Origin: an uncultured Lachnospiraceae bacterium
GTDB lineage: Bacteria; Bacillota; Clostridia; Lachnospirales; Lachnospiraceae
Assembly (NCBI GenBank): GCA_947177105.1
Contig: CAMWTF010000028.1
Coordinates: 1-13,051, forward strand
DNA length: 13,051 nt
Reading direction: 5' to 3'
Shown here: one piece after another, positions 6,778-13,051 of the stretch
Numbering within the stretch: position 1 is the first letter of the stretch
Layout of the letters: every line of letters starts with the position of its first letter
Notes under the pieces: model-generated
The model's database searches: none
Seen by the model: only the letters and a program-made list of their open reading frames with translations
What the model was told of the DNA's origin: nothing
Made by a program: the position numbers and the translations under genes

Positions 6778-6943
6778 CTATCGTCTTACGGCCTTCACTG
6801 CCCAACGCAGCTTTGTAGAACGCGCCCTCCCATTGGCTCTGCACTCCTCCGGGTCCAGCCGCAGATCTATTTTCCTCAAAGGTTTTCGGATGGGTGCCCG
6901 AGTACCGTTTTCTCCGCTTATGCTCTTCCATCATCTGCTCCAA
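6778..6943 (-). pseudogene. rsmH: Deleted remnant of a second-copy rsmH (16S rRNA methyltransferase)
   Basis: From TTG 6943 or ATG 6934/6931 (GGAG just upstream) the minus strand encodes EEHKRRKRYSGTHPKTFEE, which matches, from memory, the N-terminal extension of the longer clostridial RsmH paralog. Near 6873 a frame change joins it to DLRLDP (as in the middle of RsmH) and then EECRANGRARSTKLRWAVKA, the typical RsmH C-terminus, ending at TAG 6780-6778. About 55 codons remain of roughly 340, and the SAM-binding core is gone, so no active enzyme can result. The unshifted frame gives a 66-aa product ending at 6743, without similarity after residue 24. Alternatives are a real small ORF or a leader for the ABC-F gene 40 nt further on. 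The identification rests on recalled family sequences, not on an alignment. Confidence 0.6.
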
Positions 6944-7330
6944 TCTTCACTTTGGCTGACATACTGAGGTTTTACCAGTTCTCCATATATAAAAATATGG
7001 CCACTCACATTATACTAGGCTTTTCCCAATATATCTACAACTTTTCAGAAAATCTGTCGGGAAATCCAGCTGAAAACGGCCAGGATGCCTGACTTTCATA
7101 TCCCGCAAAAATAAGTATATTAATAGAAATTTGGGTGTCGCACATCCAAATATGTATCAACACAATAGCATAAGTACACCCCGTGTCATACAGGTAGAGG
7201 AAAATTTGCAGAAGAACTTCACATCCTATAAAGTAAAGTAATGCAACAGAGTAAAAAGATTCTATAATTCTATAGCACAGCGTTAAATTGAACAACAAAC
7301 AGAAACACTGTATGATGCAGCCGTTTGCCT
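6944..7330. other. 387-bp stretch without a convincing gene
   Basis: The stretch is AT-rich, and I see no coding frame with both a ribosome binding site and family likeness; the longest minus-strand frame (7035-7298) has a TTG start and no recognised product. It contains a minus-strand -10 box TATAAT (7014-7009) with only a poor -35 (TTGTAG after 20 nt), which may lead to the rsmH remnant and the ABC-F gene. It also holds an inverted repeat CCATAT/ATATGG (6983-7000), a hairpin (7129-7151) and a perfect tandem of ATTCTATA (7259-7274), which reads as two -10-like boxes on the minus strand. Confidence 0.5.
7129..7151. repeat. 10-bp hairpin in the gene-poor stretch
   Basis: ATTTGGGTGT (7129-7138) pairs with ACATCCAAAT (7142-7151) around the loop CGC, with one G-U pair on the plus strand (one mismatch on the minus strand). 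No T-run follows on the plus strand; on the minus strand only TTTCTATT does. It could be a weak terminator, a processing site or an operator. Confidence 0.45.
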
Positions 7331-7663
7331 CTAACCTATTTTATCTTTCAAATCTTCCACATCCGATTCCAGCTTTCTTACCTTAAGCGCCAACATTTCA
7401 ACTTCATTACTTGGCTTCATGGCTTTATGCAAATTTCTCGAAAGATCAAGATGTCCTTCCGCTACTCGCTGGATATTGACACGAATTTCATTTTCAATTA
7501 CCATCTCTACTCGCAAAACTTTATGCTTAAGCAGTCCTATGTCCTGTTTCATGTCAGTCATATCACGTTTCATGTCAGTCATATCACGTTTCATGTCAGT
7601 CATATCACGTTTCATGTCAGTCATGTCCGCTAACAGCAGATCCAATTTTTCACTATCTGTCAT
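7331..7663 (-). CDS. Small coiled-coil protein with perfect heptad tandem repeats
   Basis: The protein has 110 aa, no cysteine and no membrane segment. After the start MTDSEKLDLLLA come about four copies of the heptad DMTDMKR (13-40), then further heptads (about 41-60) and a C-terminal coil ending in DVEDLKDKIG. The middle part, VAEGHLDLSRNLHKA (67-81), resembles, from memory, a family of small hypothetical coiled-coil proteins frequent in Lachnospiraceae, whose members differ in heptad number. The role is unknown; oligomerisation is likely. The ATG at 7663 has GGGGG 8 nt upstream. The ribosome binding site lies only about 10 nt past the T-run of the tRNA terminator, so no complete promoter fits between them. 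Confidence 0.75.
   Translation of the reverse strand: MTDSEKLDLLLADMTDMKRDMTDMKRDMTDMKRDMTDMKQDIGLLKHKVLRVEMVIENEIRVNIQRVAEGHLDLSRNLHKAMKPSNEVEMLALKVRKLESDVEDLKDKIG
7550..7624. repeat. 21-bp tandem repeat (3 perfect copies plus a partial one)
   Basis: Three identical 21-bp units lie at 7550-7570, 7571-7591 and 7592-7612, each starting CATGTCAGTCAT and ending ATCACGTTT, and a 12-bp partial copy follows at 7613-7624. The bases just before 7550 (CCTGTTT) look like a diverged unit end. The unit is 7 codons, so gain or loss of copies keeps the frame of the coiled-coil gene. Confidence 0.95.
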
Positions 7664-7683
7664 ATATACTACCCCCTTTAATT

Positions 7684-7723
7684 AAAAAAAGCTAAAAACC
7701 TTTAATACACTGAGGTTTTTAGC
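7684..7723 (-). terminator. Strong Rho-independent terminator of tRNA-Leu
   Basis: On the minus strand an 11-bp perfect stem (7723-7713 with 7701-7691) with an 11-nt loop is followed by seven T (7690-7684). It starts about 18 nt after the 3' end of the tRNA. Confidence 0.9.
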
Positions 7724-7740
7724 AATTTTCCACAGTATAA

Positions 7741-7823
7741 TGCTGGTGGTGGGACTTGAACCCACACAAGGTTGCCCTCGGCAGATTTTGAGTCTGCTGC
7801 GTCTGCCATTCCGCCACACCAGC
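7741..7823 (-). tRNA. tRNA-Leu (anticodon CAA, reads UUG)
   Basis: It is 83 nt long. Acceptor stem GCTGGTG (7823-7817) pairs with CACCAGC (7748-7742), with discriminator A at 7741. The anticodon stem GCAGA/TCTGC encloses the loop CTCAAAA, giving CAA. A long variable arm follows, as expected for a class II leucine tRNA, and GGTTCAAGTCC is the T-loop region. CCA is not encoded (TTATA follows), so it must be added by the CCA-adding enzyme. Confidence 0.97.
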
Positions 7824-7851
7824 AAATTGTGCGATTCCCTGTAACAAAATT

Positions 7852-7880
7852 ATTCTACCACATAAAACCAAATTTGACAA
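7852..7880 (-). promoter_or_regulatory. Promoter of tRNA-Leu
   Basis: On the minus strand TTGTCA (7880-7875) and TAGAAT (7857-7852) are separated by exactly 17 nt, a near-consensus sigma-A promoter. Transcription would start near 7845, about 22 nt before the mature tRNA. It lies between the end of the membrane-protein operon and the tRNA. Confidence 0.8.
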
Positions 7881-8005
7881 GTGAAATTTTAAAGAATTCT
7901 CCTGACCCAAAATAATCCGGTTATCTCCCACACCTTTACCTGTAACAAGCAGCAGACAGATGTCTCTTCCTGGCAAGACCTGGGCGCTATGCTCCAGGTA
8001 CGTCC

Positions 8006-9250
8006 TCAGTATGCCAAATCACTTACTGGCTGTTGTCCAATAGGAAGCCGCATATACGTCAAACTATTGCACAGATACAATGCCGTGGCCAGAGCGGCAA
8101 TCAGAAAAACAGCCGGTATGGCCCAGCGCCACAGAACATCCTGTTTTTTGCGGGCCTCCCCTATAGCCCATGCGGCAGGAATCGTAAGAAGCATGTTTGC
8201 CAGCATCCAGAATATACCTGGTGTCTCCAACAGACCAGCCAAACGCAAAAACGGCATTCCCAATCTCTGCACATAATCCCAGGGAAAATACTTCAGAGAT
8301 GCCAGTGTCAATAAACCTGTTACCGCCAGCAGCCCCCTTATCGTCTTATGCATCTTTCCGCCGTCTCCGATCCAGTACATCCATATCATCAGCAAAAACG
8401 CACCGGCAAGCGCCAATCCCAGCCCCGGCATGTCCGGACGGTAAGTCCAGTTAGTCATAAAAGCACCAATTGTATACCCATTTCCCATAATGCTGCCCAT
8501 GGGCAGATTCCATACCTGCATACCGCCTTTTATCAGATACCTTGCCATATATATAATTACCGGCATGGACAAAACCGCCCCCGCCGCCAGCAATAGCAGA
8601 CTGGCCGGCCAGCGTTCCCAGAGCAGCAGATATACCCCTGCGCATACACCTATGATCACCCCCCACCTTGCATCTGCATACCAGATGCCCGCATAGGCAA
8701 GAGTCAATATGCTGCCCCACACCACCTTTCTGCCCTGTCCCAAGCGCAGCCGGGCAAGTCCGCCCACAAGCAGCGGCATCAACATCCAAACCAGAGACTG
8801 CCCCAGGTCAGCCTTGTCAAAACAGATATATATGCGGTATGGGCAGCTCATATAAAATAAGACACCGTATAACACCGTTATCCTATTTTCAAAAAAGGCA
8901 CTCATCATCCAGTAAGCAGCCCCCATAGTAACTGCCCCGATCATAGCGGTAAAGATACAGTAGGACATCTGCTCTCCCACTCCCAGTATCTGCAATACCA
9001 CCGCAGGGAAAAGCCATATCCCGTTGTCAAAAGCCGCGCCTTGACCGGCGAAGGCCGTGGTTAACTCTGGGGACGGGAACCACAAAACAGAGCCTCCGGC
9101 AAGACTTTCCCGCATCTCCCGCATTCTTTCAAGCCACATGACGCTGTCTCCCCCCTCCATCACATAGCCGCAGAAGACAGGAGCCGATGTAAAAGCAAAA
9201 ATCAGAATGTACAGAATCATGCATAATTTTTTTATCTGCTTGTTATCCAC
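8006..9250 (-). CDS. Short PTPS-related/GT-C-like polytopic membrane protein
   Basis: The protein has 414 aa, mostly hydrophobic, with about ten predicted membrane segments. It is a shortened paralog of its two upstream neighbours. GGDSVMWLERM (33-43) lines up with GADGAFHLLRI of the next gene: the acidic residue (Asp35) and Arg42 are kept, but the His is Trp39. YFPWD (321-325) is kept, while the following QFP-x-R motif is replaced by ETPGIF. The N-terminal and C-terminal beta-rich extracellular domains of the neighbours are missing. The family (PF10131-like) resembles GT-C glycosyltransferases that use lipid-linked sugars outside the membrane; activity here is doubtful. The GTG start at 9250 overlaps the stop of the upstream gene by 8 nt (CGTGGATAA), with GGGA about 9 nt before it, so translation is probably coupled. 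It is the last gene of the operon. Confidence 0.8.
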   Translation of the reverse strand: MDNKQIKKLCMILYILIFAFTSAPVFCGYVMEGGDSVMWLERMREMRESLAGGSVLWFPSPELTTAFAGQGAAFDNGIWLFPAVVLQILGVGEQMSYCIFTAMIGAVTMGAAYWMMSAFFENRITVLYGVLFYMSCPYRIYICFDKADLGQSLVWMLMPLLVGGLARLRLGQGRKVVWGSILTLAYAGIWYADARWGVIIGVCAGVYLLLWERWPASLLLLAAGAVLSMPVIIYMARYLIKGGMQVWNLPMGSIMGNGYTIGAFMTNWTYRPDMPGLGLALAGAFLLMIWMYWIGDGGKMHKTIRGLLAVTGLLTLASLKYFPWDYVQRLGMPFLRLAGLLETPGIFWMLANMLLTIPAAWAIGEARKKQDVLWRWAIPAVFLIAALATALYLCNSLTYMRLPIGQQPVSDLAY

Positions 9251-11519
9251 GAGAAACTTTCCCTACCTTTCTATATCGCCTGGTCAAACCAATTCCCAAC
9301 CACAACAGGACAGTCACGCCCGATATTCCCTCCGCCACCCGGAACAGGATAAATCCCTTGTAAGACACCCGGATATTTCCTGCATAACCTGAAGGAACGG
9401 CAATACGCAGATCGCCATGGGCCCCTCTATTCTCTGTAATATATGGAACTGCCGTCTCTCCGTCTGCGTCTAGTCCATATCCTCTATAGCCTGTCAGCGG
9501 CAGTTCCATATATAATTCCTGTGACGAGCGATTCTCCACATGAAGATTAATTGTCAGTCCCCTCTTATCATAATCTTCCCATAGCAGCCCCTCATCCGCT
9601 GCCGGGTCATGGTACTGCATCTGCGAAACATCCATCCCCTGGAGCAGATACTCTCCGTTGACCACACTGACATTTCCCATATTTTCAGCGGTATACAGTC
9701 TAAGCGAACCATGGTCATAAGAAATCTCATTGACATGAAAAAGCGTTGCCCACAGAGCAATCACAGCGATTGCAATCACACTTCCCGCCCTGACAATACC
9801 CGCCGTCTGCATTTCCCAATGAGCGCTCTCCTCTTTAAGCCACGGCACTAAAAATGCCGCTGTAAATGAAGTGAACAATGTCGCGATAGTCAAAAGACGG
9901 GTAGGAAACTGTATAGCCGTTGCCAGCAGTCCTATTCCTGGTATCCGTGCCATCATGTCCCAGGGGAAATATCTGGTACTCAAAAGCAGGCATAGTACCC
10001 CCAGCAGAGTCCCCCATTTCATTGCTTTATCATATGGGTTTCCTGCGCTTTTTCCTCTGCGGCAGAGCCTGACAGCGAGATAACACACCAGGACAGCCCA
10101 TAGAGCCGCGCCTATTTGAATCGGTTCACAGTTGTACATCTCCGTCTGTCCCGCCCCCGCATAAGGGTACATCTGCAGAATTCCGGCCACTCTTGTTCCC
10201 ATATGTTGAATGTCCTGTGTGACAATATCGCTCAGCGCATATTTATCTACGGAAAGCATTTTCAGCAGCGGAATCCAGAACCATGCGTTCACCAGCAAAA
10301 ATACACCTGCTGCTTTGACCAGTTCACGCAGAGTTTCTTTTCGGAATGTTTTCCGCCACATCACCAGCGCCGCCAGAACCAGCGCTACAACTGTCATCTC
10401 ACAGGTCAGTATATGAGACTGCAGGATGCCGCTAAGACCTACAATCAACGGCACTTTTGCTCTCACATAATCCTGCTTCTTCTCATCCTGTGTGTAAACG
10501 CAATAAAATCCGCAGATCACCATCGGCAGAAACATCATCCCAAGGTATTCTCCCACTGCGTTGCGATTATAAAAATTATAGATATGATAGGGCGCCAATT
10601 CATAAAGCACACTGCCCATCAGTGCGCCGCAGCGGTTCCCCGTGCAGCGGTAAAAGGAACGGTAAGCGATGACTGCCGTCCCCGCCAGCACCGCCAATAC
10701 AAAAAATTTGTACGCGTCCATCAGTGAGAAACCAAGCAGGCGCAGCAGGGCCGGAAAGATTAAGAACAAATCCCCATAGAAGCTGGATACGGCATAGCCA
10801 TGTCCATACAGCCAATATTCCTGCACCCTGACCGGAAACTGCCCGCCGTGCAGCAAGGTCTCTTTTAACCCTTCTATTCGTAATAGATGAAATGCACCGT
10901 CCGCCCCCATACTCATATAATCTGCACAATATGGCAGATACGCCAGCAGAACACTCAGCGCCAAAATTCCTGCCACCATTCCCTGCTCTATGGAAATAGT
11001 ACCCTTCAACAGCTTATCCCGCAGCCAGATCAGCAGATTAATTCCCGTTTCCGCCAGCAGAAGAATAAACGCCAGCATTCGCCAACCCTCGCTTGTTCTG
11101 TACAGTTCAATTCTCTCCACCGGCTGGCCCGTCTCTTCTATATAGCTGCAGATCACATAAGCGCTGTCCACCCTGTCAACTACATACGCCTCTATATCTA
11201 TCTCCCGCCGATGAGCACGGACAAAGGCGCCATTGCACCGCAGCGCCTGAAAACTACTCTCCGTAGTCCCCACAGTAGGATACAACATGCCCTCGTGATC
11301 TTTGCACTGCAGCCGCAGCCGATATACCCCCGGACGCAGAGTAAACAAATCACTGCGATAATAGTTACCGTTCTCGTCCGTATGCCGCTGTTGCGCTATG
11401 GCATCCGCATCTGCGGAAAAGATCAGTTCCTCCGGTTGAAAGCATAATAATACGCATATAATCACAACTAGCAGTTCTATGCCCAGCAGCAGTCTGTGTC
11501 TGCTTATAAATTCCCGCAT
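9243..11519 (-). CDS. PTPS-related/YfhO-like GT-C-type membrane protein
   Basis: The protein has 758 aa. A signal-like membrane segment (about 10-27) is followed by an extracellular beta-rich domain (about 35-145), a core of about 12 membrane segments (146-595), a second extracellular beta-rich domain (about 600-720) and a last membrane segment (about 722-745). Family marks are GADGAFHLLRI (205-215; Asp207 and His211 in the first outer loop, as in GT-C enzymes), NAVGEYLG (320-327), LQSHILTCE (366-374), FPWD (518-521) and QFPTR (537-541). It probably modifies or builds a cell-surface glycan with a lipid-linked sugar (inference from fold class). The ATG at 11519 has AGGAG 9 nt upstream, and that site overlaps the stop of the preceding paralog 14 nt away. 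Confidence 0.82.
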   Translation of the reverse strand: MREFISRHRLLLGIELLVVIICVLLCFQPEELIFSADADAIAQQRHTDENGNYYRSDLFTLRPGVYRLRLQCKDHEGMLYPTVGTTESSFQALRCNGAFVRAHRREIDIEAYVVDRVDSAYVICSYIEETGQPVERIELYRTSEGWRMLAFILLLAETGINLLIWLRDKLLKGTISIEQGMVAGILALSVLLAYLPYCADYMSMGADGAFHLLRIEGLKETLLHGGQFPVRVQEYWLYGHGYAVSSFYGDLFLIFPALLRLLGFSLMDAYKFFVLAVLAGTAVIAYRSFYRCTGNRCGALMGSVLYELAPYHIYNFYNRNAVGEYLGMMFLPMVICGFYCVYTQDEKKQDYVRAKVPLIVGLSGILQSHILTCEMTVVALVLAALVMWRKTFRKETLRELVKAAGVFLLVNAWFWIPLLKMLSVDKYALSDIVTQDIQHMGTRVAGILQMYPYAGAGQTEMYNCEPIQIGAALWAVLVCYLAVRLCRRGKSAGNPYDKAMKWGTLLGVLCLLLSTRYFPWDMMARIPGIGLLATAIQFPTRLLTIATLFTSFTAAFLVPWLKEESAHWEMQTAGIVRAGSVIAIAVIALWATLFHVNEISYDHGSLRLYTAENMGNVSVVNGEYLLQGMDVSQMQYHDPAADEGLLWEDYDKRGLTINLHVENRSSQELYMELPLTGYRGYGLDADGETAVPYITENRGAHGDLRIAVPSGYAGNIRVSYKGFILFRVAEGISGVTVLLWLGIGLTRRYRKVGKVSRG

Positions 11520-11533
11520 TTTTTCTTCTCCTA

Positions 11534-13051
11534 TTAGGGTTTACATATCCCCTGACTGCCTTTTCGGCGGCTTACACATACTACCAGAAAACTCAGTAAT
11601 GTCATATAGCTGACAGCCTCCGCCGCACGCCAATACCATGGACTAATAAATCTGACAGTAACCTGCGCGTTAAGACCTGCCGGTATGATAACCCTGACCA
11701 CATTATTGTCCCCTTTGCATACAGTCAGCGGCGCTCTTTCCTCCCCTGCGTATGCCTGATACCCGTAGTAGTGCAGCAGCGGAAGTTCCACATATCCTTC
11801 AGAGCCGCTGACATTGCTGCACCTGAAATCTGCTCGCAGCGCTCCCTTCGCATACTCCTCTATCAAAACCTCTCCGCCTGCAACGGGAGCATGATATAGC
11901 AATGTTTCCTCCTGTGTGCCCTGCACCAGGTATTCCGCTCCCGAAATATACCCTTTCCCCATCCCCTCTTCATTAAACAAGGTAAGCGGATTGTGGCTCA
12001 TGATCACATGGTCATCCAGATACAGACCGGAAGTGGCAATTCCCGTCAGCACACACAACATGCCCACAAAATAAAGCATTTTCTGTTTGCTTTCCCAAAA
12101 ATAATACAGACAACAGCAGCAAAGCAGAACAAGAAAAGTACTTGCCCAGCCCAGAAAGCGGTTCGGGAACTGTAGACTGCTGACCAGCGAGGCCGCCAGA
12201 CGGCCGCTGTTTTGGATTTTATCCCAGGGAAAAGACTCAAGACTCATACACATAAGCAGCGCGCCAAAGCCAAAGGAGAGCCTGCCTATATTATATATCC
12301 GCCCATCCATCTCTTTAAGTCTGCCGAAAAACCACAGTCCCCCAAAGACCAGAAAGCCCAATACCAGAATAAAGCCCACTCCCAGCGCATGGGAATGCCG
12401 CATGCCTAATTCCCCAATCACAGCATTGTCCCCAAGCCGCCACCAATTAAACAACAGCTGCGCCAAATACAAGCCTCTCTCCTGAATCGGCCTGGCCCAC
12501 ACATGCTTGATATGCAAGTCCTCCCGAATATAATAATCGAGAAAAGGAACCAGAAACCAAAGGCTCAAAAGCAAAGCTGCGCCGGCGCCCTTGCATAATT
12601 CCCAAAAAGTCTCTTTTCGGAATATTTTTCTGATGAACACAATACATAGCAACAGCGTCAAAAACGCTGTTATTTCGCAGCTGAGTACATGTGTCTGAAG
12701 AAGTCCCGCATATCCAAAGGCCAGCGGAACCCAGCTGCTGCGGTATGCTTTTTCATGCACATCCTCCGTGAACACACGCCAAAAACCATAGACAACCAGC
12801 GGCATAAATGTAACAGCGCTGCCCTCCCCCACCGCGGATGTGATCACAAGCTTATAGATTCGGAACACAGACAGCGTATATAGAGCGCTGCCTGCCACCC
12901 CTATATACTTATTGCCAAATATCCGTGAAAAAGAGTAATAGGAAATCCATACGGTCAGCGCGTTTAGCGCTATGACATAGCAATTATAGGAGAAGGTCAC
13001 AGGGAAACCTATGATCCGCAGCAGGGCCGGGAACAGCAGCAAGTGCCGCAA
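11534..13051 (-). CDS. PTPS-related/YfhO-like GT-C-type membrane protein (5' end outside window)
   Basis: 505 codons are visible; the gene runs off the right edge. The first visible residues (RHLLLFPALLRIIGF) align with residues about 249-264 of the next gene, so roughly 250 N-terminal residues, including the acidic GT-C loop, are missing from view. Shared marks are SAVGEG, LLQTHVLSCE, RKETFWEL, FPWD and LQFPNRFL, in the same order as in the neighbour. A C-terminal beta-rich extracellular part (around VELPLLHYYGYQAY) and a final membrane helix followed by a basic tail (SRRKGSQGICKP) close the protein. The TAA stop at 11536-11534 overlaps the next gene's ribosome binding region. The start and the promoter of the operon must lie to the right of the window. 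Confidence 0.82.
   Translation of the reverse strand: MRHLLLFPALLRIIGFPVTFSYNCYVIALNALTVWISYYSFSRIFGNKYIGVAGSALYTLSVFRIYKLVITSAVGEGSAVTFMPLVVYGFWRVFTEDVHEKAYRSSWVPLAFGYAGLLQTHVLSCEITAFLTLLLCIVFIRKIFRKETFWELCKGAGAALLLSLWFLVPFLDYYIREDLHIKHVWARPIQERGLYLAQLLFNWWRLGDNAVIGELGMRHSHALGVGFILVLGFLVFGGLWFFGRLKEMDGRIYNIGRLSFGFGALLMCMSLESFPWDKIQNSGRLAASLVSSLQFPNRFLGWASTFLVLLCCCCLYYFWESKQKMLYFVGMLCVLTGIATSGLYLDDHVIMSHNPLTLFNEEGMGKGYISGAEYLVQGTQEETLLYHAPVAGGEVLIEEYAKGALRADFRCSNVSGSEGYVELPLLHYYGYQAYAGEERAPLTVCKGDNNVVRVIIPAGLNAQVTVRFISPWYWRAAEAVSYMTLLSFLVVCVSRRKGSQGICKP

Noticed and set aside
7035..7298. Possible 87-aa minus-strand hydrophobic protein
   Set aside because: It has a TTG start, no clear ribosome binding site, no family likeness and unnatural composition at its end; chance in AT-rich DNA is more likely.
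7550..7624. CRISPR-like repeat array
   Set aside because: The 21-bp units abut without spacers and lie in frame within a coding gene.
7741..7823. tRNA-Leu as an attachment site of an integrated element
   Set aside because: No integrase gene and no second copy of the tRNA 3' end were seen in the window.
7719..7976. Minus-strand open frame across the tRNA
   Set aside because: About a third of it is the tRNA-Leu read as protein, and the tRNA promoter lies inside it.
7978..7999. Terminator of the membrane-protein operon (ACCTGG/CCAGGT)
   Set aside because: The stem is only 6 bp with a 10-nt loop and there is no T-run after it; I see no convincing intrinsic terminator before the tRNA promoter.

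Overview
The window reads as a stretch of a Firmicutes chromosome, most likely a Clostridia/Lachnospiraceae gut anaerobe. This rests on roughly even base composition, strong AGGAGG-type ribosome binding sites, GTG/TTG starts beside ATG, a tRNA without an encoded CCA end, and family members common in that group (a small coiled-coil protein, a CPCK-type cysteine-rich mini-protein, an AAA-like/PD-(D/E)XK protein, and remains of a clostridial second-copy RsmH). No integrase, transposase, phage gene or CRISPR array was seen. All genes but one lie on the minus strand, so transcription runs mostly right to left.

Layout, left to right. 1-909: the start of a further minus-strand gene at the edge (weak), then a membrane-anchored C39-like cysteine peptidase. 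910-1200: a divergent promoter region with two dyads. 1201-1566: a small XRE/HTH regulator, the only plus-strand gene. 1567-1656: a convergent intergene with hairpins. 1657-2247: a GNAT acetyltransferase. 2344-4574: a minus-strand set of AAA-like ATPase/nuclease, Dabb-domain protein and cysteine-rich mini-protein, the last two spaced for translational coupling, ending in a likely terminator at 2303-2333. 4661-6703: a full ABC-F ATPase. 6778-6943: what looks like a heavily deleted copy of the 16S rRNA methyltransferase gene rsmH. 6944-7330: a stretch with no convincing gene but several small inverted or direct repeats. 7331-7663: a coiled-coil protein whose heptads are encoded by perfect 21-bp tandem repeats. 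7684-7857: tRNA-Leu(CAA) with a clear promoter and terminator.

8006-13051 holds three tandem, paralogous, polytopic membrane proteins of the PTPS-related/YfhO-like, GT-C-like type. They are tightly packed (14-nt gap, then an 8-nt overlap), so they form one operon. The rightmost is cut by the window edge, the middle one is complete (758 aa), and the leftmost is a short, diverged version. Their likely role is in cell-surface glycan or lipid-linked sugar chemistry at the membrane, but no substrate can be read from the sequence.

The most notable observations are the rsmH remnant ahead of the ABC-F gene, the tandem repeats in the coiled-coil gene, the terminator between tRNA-Leu and that gene, and the asymmetric membrane-protein triplet. 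I did not find a clearly new multi-gene system such as a defence island.
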